From positions 1-23,622 of IMG/VR virus record IMGVR_UViG_3300006802_000586: a stretch of DNA of 23,622 nucleotides; one strand, written 5' to 3'. Shown piece by piece: positions 1 through 6,558 of the stretch (within the stretch, counting starts at the first letter, position 1; every line of letters begins with the position of its first letter). The notes beneath the pieces are model-generated. The model saw nothing but the letters and a program-made list of their open reading frames with translations, did not search any database and had not been told where the DNA came from. The stretch comes from a virus. A program made the translations under genes and the position numbers.

Positions 1-639
1 AAACAGCGCGAACCGGTCCGGGTTGGTTCCCATGGTAGCCGTGTCCAGCGCCTCCTCGTTGTGAACCAGTGTGTTGTTGACCCACGTCGATACCGTCGTG
101 CCGCTGAACACAACAGAGAGCACACATGCTGCCGTCAGCGTCCCCGCGTCCGTCGTCACAACAGCTCCGGTAGTTCTGCGGAACACGTTGAACCCGGCGC
201 CGGTCGGAGTCGCGACGCGCATCTTGTAGTTGGCCGCTTCGGTACTCGTAGCGAACCCGAGCGCGTTTGAAACGCTGCCAGTGCTAAGACGTTTCAGCGT
301 CGCGATCAACGTGAACGGAGTATCGTCCCCGCGCCCGAGCAGAGCGCCGAGAGTACCCGCACCCGCGGCTTCTGTGAGCCAATCGCTTGACCCGTCGCCG
401 GTGATTGACGGCTTGTTGCTGTAGGCCGCATCGGTCGCAGCGTATGCGGGCTGATCCGCCGCAGTCCCCTGAGCGAGGTCGTACCCGACCTTTTGGCCGA
501 GCCAACTTGACACGTTGGCACCGTTCAACGTGATCCCAAGGTCCGAACGCCACCACTCGACCGGTAACGACGGGATGACGACGCCGCCGCTGAGAGGCGG
601 TGCCGACCGTACTATGTTGATGCCATGCCCCGTGAACAT
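1..639 (-). CDS. Lectin-like (LamG/concanavalin-type) fibre or spike protein, 3' end beyond window
   Basis: The frame is open from an ATG at 639 to the window edge, giving 213 codons with no stop, so the C-terminus is missing. The start lies 4 nt after the stop of the preceding gene, with GGTGA just upstream. Residues 40-88 follow the pattern often seen in phage lectin-like domains: GANVSSWLGQ, then a run ending in QPAY, then NKPSITGDGSSDWL, matching the common 'sW.d.sG....q....rP.y......pal.FdG..d.L' signature. Later residues (VSTWVNNTLV) look like the next beta strands of a jelly roll. By family knowledge such domains bind surface glycans, so a receptor-binding fibre or spike, or a decoration protein, is likely. 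Its place after the ejection genes fits. The fold call is by eye, and what lies further downstream is unknown. Confidence 0.75.
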   Translation of the reverse strand, partial: MFTGHGINIVRSAPPLSGGVVIPSLPVEWWRSDLGITLNGANVSSWLGQKVGYDLAQGTAADQPAYAATDAAYSNKPSITGDGSSDWLTEAAGAGTLGALLGRGDDTPFTLIATLKRLSTGSVSNALGFATSTEAANYKMRVATPTGAGFNVFRRTTGAVVTTDAGTLTAACVLSVVFSGTTVSTWVNNTLVHNEEALDTATMGTNPDRFALF

Positions 640-643
640 GGGC

Positions 644-916
644 TCACCACATCACGATGATGTTGGTCACGTCCGACCCGGAGGCGACGAGCTCCGCGGC
701 TTTGATGGGCAAGACGACTCCAGCCTTCAGTCCGGCGAGCGTTCGCGTGTTCCCGCCGTCGTCCTTGACGACAAGCGTGCCGTCAGCGTCGCCCACATAG
801 ATCGCGCGGCACATGCGCTTGCGTCCGGTTGGGTCTACTGTGCGAAGGTTCGTATCGGAAACCGTCGCATACGGGATGAACTGACCCGATGACTGTACTT
901 CGCGCATTTCACTCAT
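644..916 (-). CDS. Small virion-associated protein, 90 aa, function unknown
   Basis: The ATG overlaps the stop of the 824-aa ejection-type gene by ATGA, with a purine-rich AGGGTTGGGAT stretch upstream. The 90-aa product has a short N-terminal tail, then probable beta strands (CRAIYVGDADGTLVVKDDGG) and a C-terminal segment GVVLPIKAAELVASGSDVTNIIVMW. This looks like small phage structural proteins whose C-terminus follows the pattern 'P..a..v.asGtta..iv.lw', often found beside tail-spike or fibre genes. There are no cysteine motifs beyond a single Cys, no signal peptide and no membrane span. It sits directly before the lectin-like gene, so a spike base, linker or fibre-associated role is an inference from position only. 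Confidence 0.75.
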   Translation of the reverse strand: MSEMREVQSSGQFIPYATVSDTNLRTVDPTGRKRMCRAIYVGDADGTLVVKDDGGNTRTLAGLKAGVVLPIKAAELVASGSDVTNIIVMW

Positions 917-3387
917 GATCCCAACCCTGCCATTCTGGCCTCCATGGCCTCAGTACCCGCCGCCACTTTGCCGGCTAGATTCGGGGCGCGAGCCGCGGCG
1001 CGCGGCTGCTCCTGCTCCTGCGTGAAACTGGCTTGCATCGTCCGAATGAACTCGGGCTCAAGCGTATAATGCCCTGGCAAATCCAGCAATAGCGAGAGCT
1101 GTAGGGTGGACGAATACGACGGGGGCGCCGTCGTGTCCGCGAGTTCCCGGAGCGCGATCTCTTGCACGCGGCCATACAGGTCCGGGTACACCGTACGAAG
1201 CGCCTCGACGTGCGTCCTGTTCAGCGTGCCGTCTTCCAGGTGGTCGAGCACCGAAAGCGGGTCCTGCACGACGCCCACCGCGTCAAAGTAGCGCGCGACC
1301 TCCGTGTCCGAAACGAACGGGCGTTCGAGGTGCGGTGTCAGCGAGTTCTCTTTCACCGCCCCCGCCGGAGCTTTGCCGGCGAGGTACTCCGCGCCGCGCA
1401 TCATCGCGGCGCCCACCGCGATCGCAACGGCCGGCGAGAGCCCGTCGATCGTCTGCTCGAGACGCCGCTGAGCTGCGGCCGGGTTCGTCGTGATCTCGCG
1501 GATCGTGTCCGTGTGCCGCTCGTACGTCGCGCGCCGTGCCGTGGACGTGGCGCCGAATTGCTGCGTTTTGGCCTCGCGCGCCTTGTTCGCGTCGACCCGG
1601 TGCGCGGCTTTCTCGCCGGTGATTACCCCGCCCTTGGTGGCGCGCTTCGCGGCTTTCCCGCCGGCCACGAGCGCGGCGGCGGCAACGTCAAGCACCGGGT
1701 CCTTCGATGTGCGTGCGATGTACTGCGACAGCTTGGTTTCGATCTTCGCGTCGACCCCGGCGAACCGCTCAGCGATCCGCGCGACGGTCGAACGCCCCCG
1801 CTCGCGCACGACCTTGTTGACCATCGACCCGACGGCGCCACCGACGAGACCACCGACCGGACCGGCTGCCATCGCGCCGATCGTCGCTCCAACACCTCCG
1901 ACGTAGTAATCGCTCGGCGACGCCCAGCGGTTCCCGAGGTTTTGCAGGTCTGCCTTCTCGGCCATCTTGCGCGCGTCCCGGAGCACACCCCATGTCTGCT
2001 TGGCTTTCAGGTACGCGCCCTGCAACTCCGCGGACCCGGTGGCGGAAAGCACGTTGTCCGTTTCCGTCGTGATGAAGTCTTCAAGGATCCGATTCGCCTT
2101 GCCGAGCTCGTCAGCGTGCTTCGCGGCGACTGCGATCCCCTGGCCAGGTGCCTTCGGCGGGTACACGACCTCGTCGACCTCGCGGCGCAACTGAACCAGT
2201 TCGTCGATCGAGTACCCGCGCCCCTCTTCTACGCGCTTGCGCATGGTGCCGAGAAATTCGCTCTCGATCATCTTCGCCTTCGCGCGCTGGCTCCGTGACC
2301 CGCTCATGCGCAGCGGATTCAATACCTGGTCGTCGATGCGGTCGATCGCTTCCTGTACCTGCACGCGATCGATCCGCTTCGCGATCGGCAAGTCCTTGAC
2401 CGCCTCGGACGCCTTGCGCCGCAGGTCCCCAATCACCTCCCCGACCTCGCGCTCGGCCTGCTGTAGCTTCGGGAGCACATCGTCCACGGAGTCCAGCGTC
2501 TCCACGATCGCGCGGCCGTCTTTTAGCCGGTACTCCGAGAGCACGTCGCCCATGGCGTCGACCTTGGCTTGGGTCCCGAGATTGCGGATATCTGTCCCCC
2601 GCGCGCCCGTGGCCTTGACCATGCTTTCGCGCTTGAGCTGCTGAGCCGCGCTCTCGAGACTCTCCCCGCCAGCCTCGCCGGCGAGCTTCCGCAGACTCGG
2701 CAAACCACCGTCGAACGCTCGCCGCGCCGCGCCAGACGCCTTGCCGACAGCCGACGCGGCGACACCCAGGCCGCCACCCACGACGCCACCGAACAGCGCA
2801 CCATGCCCGGCACCGGCGAGCAGTGCCTGCGCGGTCAAGTCAGTGTTCCCCAGCGACGCCTCGCTGATGGCCTCGCCAACGCCGAACGCTGTCCCCTCGA
2901 CAATCCCTTCTGCCGCGAGCGCTCCGACCTTCCCGAGCCGCGTTGCGCCCACAGCGTGCCCCACAGCGTGCCCGGCACGCGCGGCGAGAGCTGCCGGCGT
3001 GTAGCGTGCCGCGCCCGTGAGTGCGCCCCGTGCGCCGGTCGCAGCGGCGCCCCCGCCCCCGGTGGCGAGGATCGGAGCCACGCCGCCCACGATCTCCGTT
3101 GCGGTGGTCAGCGTCGGGTTTGCCTCGCGACGCCGGGTGGCGCCTGCCGAATAGGCGTCGCCCATCAGCTTGTTGAGAATCCAATCCGAACCGCCGAGCG
3201 TGGCGCCGCGCACGACTCCCTCGGCGCCGGCGATCACTTGCTGACCGGCTGTTTCGTGCTCCGCGAGCTGCTGCTCTTTGGCCACCTCATCTTCGCTTAC
3301 CGGGAAGTAGTCGAGCGGGTTTGCCTTCGCGACCTCGCTGTCGATCGTGCCAATCTGGCCGGCTCGGTTTTTGACGTAGACTTGCAT
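913..3387 (-). CDS. Putative ejection (internal virion) protein, 824 aa, glycine-zipper segments
   Basis: The start is an ATG fused to the upstream stop as TGATG. After a charged N-terminus the protein carries several Gly/Ala-rich hydrophobic stretches, at roughly residues 98-126, 183-213, 494-524 and 653-665, separated by long charged helical regions (about 230-480). Such glycine-zipper segments are typical of podophage proteins that leave the capsid and form a channel across the host envelope. The C-terminal part (about 690-770: VARYFDAVGVVQDPLSVLDHLEDG, then VEALRTVYPDLYGRV, then a Pro-Tyr-Ser region) has a pattern I recall in large internal proteins of other podophages. I see no lysozyme or transglycosylase motif. 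It is third in a cassette with the 454- and 601-aa genes. The ejection role is inferred from composition, size and location. Confidence 0.72.
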   Translation of the reverse strand: MQVYVKNRAGQIGTIDSEVAKANPLDYFPVSEDEVAKEQQLAEHETAGQQVIAGAEGVVRGATLGGSDWILNKLMGDAYSAGATRRREANPTLTTATEIVGGVAPILATGGGGAAATGARGALTGAARYTPAALAARAGHAVGHAVGATRLGKVGALAAEGIVEGTAFGVGEAISEASLGNTDLTAQALLAGAGHGALFGGVVGGGLGVAASAVGKASGAARRAFDGGLPSLRKLAGEAGGESLESAAQQLKRESMVKATGARGTDIRNLGTQAKVDAMGDVLSEYRLKDGRAIVETLDSVDDVLPKLQQAEREVGEVIGDLRRKASEAVKDLPIAKRIDRVQVQEAIDRIDDQVLNPLRMSGSRSQRAKAKMIESEFLGTMRKRVEEGRGYSIDELVQLRREVDEVVYPPKAPGQGIAVAAKHADELGKANRILEDFITTETDNVLSATGSAELQGAYLKAKQTWGVLRDARKMAEKADLQNLGNRWASPSDYYVGGVGATIGAMAAGPVGGLVGGAVGSMVNKVVRERGRSTVARIAERFAGVDAKIETKLSQYIARTSKDPVLDVAAAALVAGGKAAKRATKGGVITGEKAAHRVDANKAREAKTQQFGATSTARRATYERHTDTIREITTNPAAAQRRLEQTIDGLSPAVAIAVGAAMMRGAEYLAGKAPAGAVKENSLTPHLERPFVSDTEVARYFDAVGVVQDPLSVLDHLEDGTLNRTHVEALRTVYPDLYGRVQEIALRELADTTAPPSYSSTLQLSLLLDLPGHYTLEPEFIRTMQASFTQEQEQPRAAARAPNLAGKVAAGTEAMEARMAGLGS

Positions 3388-5192
3388 CAGCGGCGCACCG
3401 GTACGAAGCCGTCGACGTTCGTTGACGTGGGTGACCAGCCCTCGCTGGTCGGCGTATTGCGGTGGTAGTACTCACGGACCGCAGGCGGGTAGCTGCGATC
3501 GATATTCTCCTGAGAGTCTTTCAGCCGCCGCCCCATCATCTCTAGGCCGTAGCGTAGTTCAGCGTCCGATCCCCAGCGGCCTTCGATCAGCGCTTTGTAT
3601 GCTTCTTTCTCCTCAGTCGGCGCTGCGGCACCCGTCGCGAGACGTAGCGCGGACTCTGCCGCCGCTTTGACGCTGCGTTGGATCTTGCGCCCCTGGTCGC
3701 CGGAAAACAGGTATGAGACCGACTCCGGCACGACCATGTGCGCGCCGCCCACGCCGGGGATATCGCCCTTCGGGTCGCCACCCGTGGCCGCGAAAATCTG
3801 GTCTTGCAGTTCCCGCATGTTGGCGCCGTGAAGCGCGACGTTGTTCTGAGCTTTGCCGTACCGCTCCAATGACTTCGCACCCTCGGTCCCCGGCGCAAAT
3901 TCGCCGCTGATGTCGCCGGACATCAGGCGCCGGATCTTCTCGTTGGCTTCCAGCGTCTTGCCTTGCAGCTCAAGCATTTTCAATTGCTGCTCGAGCGTTG
4001 GCGGTCCGCCACCCGAAACGGTGCGCTGCGGAATCCACTGGTATTGTTCCGTGACGTCCCCTTGAATCTCGCGCTCCTGCTCGGCCTGTAGCTCGATCGC
4101 GCGTTGCTCGAGATCATTGATCGTGGCGTCGACCCCGGCGAGGATCTTCTGGGACCGGATCCCGCTCTTGCTCTTGTGGAGTTCCATCGCAGCGATCCGC
4201 GTGCCGATCATCTGCATCTCGCGCTCGGCTTGCTCCGGGCTGCCGTGTAGCGCGATGAAGTCCGCATAGGCTCCGCGCGCTCGTTCGGCCTTCTCGCCTC
4301 GCTGCCTGAACGAGTCCCGCTGCGCCGCGATGTCACGATCGATCGCGTTTTGAATGACCTTCGATGCGTGGTTTTCGCCGCCGAGCATCCCAGCCGAATA
4401 GGCGCCCATGGCCGACGCGATCGCGGCTAGCGCGGTCCGTGCCGGGCTGTTTTGGAAAATCCGGTTCGGGTCGACCTCGCCGCTGCCCAACTCCTGCACG
4501 CGCCTCCGCGACTCCTCCGCGAGCCGCTTGGCCTCGGTCTGAATGTCGATCTGCCGCTTGCGTTGCGCATCTTGCTCGGCGCGAGCGTTCGCGATCTCGC
4601 GCTCCTGCGCGGCGAGGTCTAGGCCCTCTTCTTTCAGCGCCACATCGCCTGCGGTCTGCGCGGCGAGCTTCCGATCGATGCTCAGGTCCGACTCCGCTGC
4701 CCGGACGTCCTCTGACTTCACGAAACCCGGCTTGACCACGAACCCGGTCCGCTGGTCTCGCTCGGGCGTCGTGTGCGACCAGCGCGGTCCCCACGGCGAC
4801 GGCGCCTCGGGTTGCGGCCTGCGGATCGACTCCGGCGGAAGCTGCTCAGCGGGGCGCACAGCGGCGACCGGTGCGCCATCGGTGGTCACGCCGAGGTCAG
4901 GCACGGGCGGTCGGGCATCCGTGGCGACCGGTGCGCCGATCGGAGTCCGTGTCCCCGGCCCGAGCGCGAGCGCTGCCCGGCTCGGGTCCGTGAGCCCGGC
5001 GGGTCGTGGTACCTGCGGTGCCGTCGCGGGTAGCTCGTCCATCGGCCGCCCCTGCACCGCGCTCGCGAGCCGTTGCGACTCCGGCAGGTCCCCGATCAGC
5101 CACAGCGGCTCGCCACCGTCTTTGCGGTCGAAAACCAACGCACCACCCTCTTGGCGCACGCCTGAGAAATCGTAGGGGTTGACCGCTGCCAT
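3387..5192 (-). CDS. Putative ejection (internal virion) protein, 601 aa, coiled coil
   Basis: The ATG at 5192 overlaps the upstream stop as TAATG. Residues about 60-150 are Pro-rich and probably disordered. Residues about 160-245 are highly charged and heptad-like (EREIANARAEQDAQRKRQ), which suggests a long coiled coil. A short hydrophobic patch (ALAAIASAMGAYSAGMLGG) is followed by NHASKVIQNAIDRDIAAQ, a pattern seen in internal virion proteins of other podophages ('aI.rDI.aQ'). More helical, Gln- and Glu-rich sequence follows. The tail of the protein (about 450-601) is less repetitive. No enzyme motif is visible. It lies between the S74-like 454-aa protein and the 824-aa glycine-zipper protein, all translationally coupled, so the three probably act in one ejection complex. 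That role is inferred. Confidence 0.7.
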   Translation of the reverse strand: MAAVNPYDFSGVRQEGGALVFDRKDGGEPLWLIGDLPESQRLASAVQGRPMDELPATAPQVPRPAGLTDPSRAALALGPGTRTPIGAPVATDARPPVPDLGVTTDGAPVAAVRPAEQLPPESIRRPQPEAPSPWGPRWSHTTPERDQRTGFVVKPGFVKSEDVRAAESDLSIDRKLAAQTAGDVALKEEGLDLAAQEREIANARAEQDAQRKRQIDIQTEAKRLAEESRRRVQELGSGEVDPNRIFQNSPARTALAAIASAMGAYSAGMLGGENHASKVIQNAIDRDIAAQRDSFRQRGEKAERARGAYADFIALHGSPEQAEREMQMIGTRIAAMELHKSKSGIRSQKILAGVDATINDLEQRAIELQAEQEREIQGDVTEQYQWIPQRTVSGGGPPTLEQQLKMLELQGKTLEANEKIRRLMSGDISGEFAPGTEGAKSLERYGKAQNNVALHGANMRELQDQIFAATGGDPKGDIPGVGGAHMVVPESVSYLFSGDQGRKIQRSVKAAAESALRLATGAAAPTEEKEAYKALIEGRWGSDAELRYGLEMMGRRLKDSQENIDRSYPPAVREYYHRNTPTSEGWSPTSTNVDGFVPVRR

Positions 5193-6556
5193 TAGTACAT
5201 CCTCGGCGTGATCATCGCGTTGCCAACTTCGATCGGATTCATCGACCGCTCGAGGTCGTCGACCTGGCTTTGCACTCCCGCGCGTCCAATGTACCGTGCG
5301 AGCTCGTCGATCTGCGCTTGCTGCCGGTCGATGGTCCGCTGCTGCTCGCCGACCACCGGCGCCGTCATCAGCGCGACCCGGCCCGCGTCCAGCGTCTTTG
5401 TACCGTCGCGCGCTTCCCCGACGACGGTACGTCCAGCCGGCGTGCGCTCGAACTGCTGCGCCATCGGACCCACGTACTCGCCGCGCCCGTGCCGCTCAGG
5501 GTCTCGGTACTCGTAGCGGCTGTTTTCCGTGGCCATGAGCGCGTTTGCTGCGTCCATCGCGTCCACGTCCGGCCGGCGCGTCTCGGGGTACGCGGTGGGC
5601 CGCTGGAGCGCCGCAAGCGCTTCCCTCGCTGAATCCTGCGCTGGCCGAATGTCGGTTTTCGCGCGGATGTCTGAGGCTTTCGGATCTTCCTCGATGGCCT
5701 CTCCAGCCGCGCTCCCGGCCGCGCCTCCCGCCATCGCGCCTGCCGGGCCACCGGCGACACCGCCAACAACGGCACCGCCGACCGCCAGCGCGGTTCCTAG
5801 CGCGCCAACATTGGCTGCGTATTCTCGGGCCGCGCGGTCTTCCCGAGCGCCTCGGAGCCCCGCTTCGATCTCCATTGGCCGGTACATCGAATCGACCCGC
5901 GATTGCTCGCGCCGCAGCCCGGCGTCTAGTCCTGTCTGCATCTGCTGAAAGCCAAACTGACGCGACGCCAATTGCTGTCCAGCAGTCTCGCCAGCCCAGT
6001 CGCCAACCTGCCCTCCGATCCCAGCGTACCCGGACCCGGCGAGCCCGTAGCCCTGTAGCGCCGATGCCCGTGCGGATTCGATCTCACGCTGACGCGCTTG
6101 CGCGAGCTCGGCGACCCCGCGCGCGTTGATGTCCCCCGCGCCATACTGAGCGCCTCGGAGCGCTGCCGCGGCATCCGACCCACGGGCACCGCCGGCAAGC
6201 GCGTATTGCTGCCGCGCTGCCGCGTCGATCCCCTGGCGCATCTGCATCTCTGCAATGCTCGGGGTGCGCCCAGCGGCCGCGGCCGCATACTTGCCGGCCA
6301 GCCCAGATACCTGCCGGTACTGGTTGCCACCTTGCTGCATGATGTCCGCAGCTTGCACGTAATCGGCTGTGATATCCGGCTGCAATATGCCGCGATTCCA
6401 CAGCGTATTACTCTGTGAGAGCAATCCGGACCCTGGATCATACGGATGCACCCCAAACAGATCGTTTCCTGGTTCTGCTGCGGGTGGCACGGGTCCAGCA
6501 TCTGGCTGGCTCCATGCTCTTGTTTGCCAGGTTTCTGCGCCAAATGGTTTTGCCAT
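5192..6556 (-). CDS. Putative ejection/internal virion protein with C-terminal S74-like chaperone domain, 454 aa
   Basis: The start ATG is 2 nt after the stop of the tail hub gene, with GAGGCGGG upstream as ribosome site. Residues 60-250 are helical and rich in Ala, Gln, Arg and Gly. Residues 251-287 form a Gly/Ala hydrophobic zipper (ALAVGGAVVGGVAGGPAGAM) able to insert in membranes. From residue 295 the sequence resembles the peptidase S74 intramolecular chaperone: SDIRAKTDIRP, later YEYRDPERHGRGEYVGPMAQ, then DGTKTLDAGRVALMT, and a terminal coiled coil (QQAQIDELARYI). In the S74 family the Ser of SD and the Lys five residues on are the self-cleavage dyad; here they are S295 and K300, both present. 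Cleavage would release the last 160 residues. It is the first gene of the three-gene ejection cassette. The S74 match is by eye. Confidence 0.7.
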   Translation of the reverse strand: MAKPFGAETWQTRAWSQPDAGPVPPAAEPGNDLFGVHPYDPGSGLLSQSNTLWNRGILQPDITADYVQAADIMQQGGNQYRQVSGLAGKYAAAAAGRTPSIAEMQMRQGIDAAARQQYALAGGARGSDAAAALRGAQYGAGDINARGVAELAQARQREIESARASALQGYGLAGSGYAGIGGQVGDWAGETAGQQLASRQFGFQQMQTGLDAGLRREQSRVDSMYRPMEIEAGLRGAREDRAAREYAANVGALGTALAVGGAVVGGVAGGPAGAMAGGAAGSAAGEAIEEDPKASDIRAKTDIRPAQDSAREALAALQRPTAYPETRRPDVDAMDAANALMATENSRYEYRDPERHGRGEYVGPMAQQFERTPAGRTVVGEARDGTKTLDAGRVALMTAPVVGEQQRTIDRQQAQIDELARYIGRAGVQSQVDDLERSMNPIEVGNAMITPRMY

Positions 6557-6558
6557 CG

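Noticed and set aside
284-556. 90-aa and 71-aa minus-strand frames near the left edge
   Set aside because: They are out of phase with the frame that is open from 639 to 1 and shows a lectin-like pattern; they are basic and lack a ribosome site.
1162-2298. 378-aa open frame on the plus strand
   Set aside because: It lies antisense within the 824-aa gene, is Arg/His-rich as expected for an antisense frame in GC-rich DNA, and has no family-like segment.
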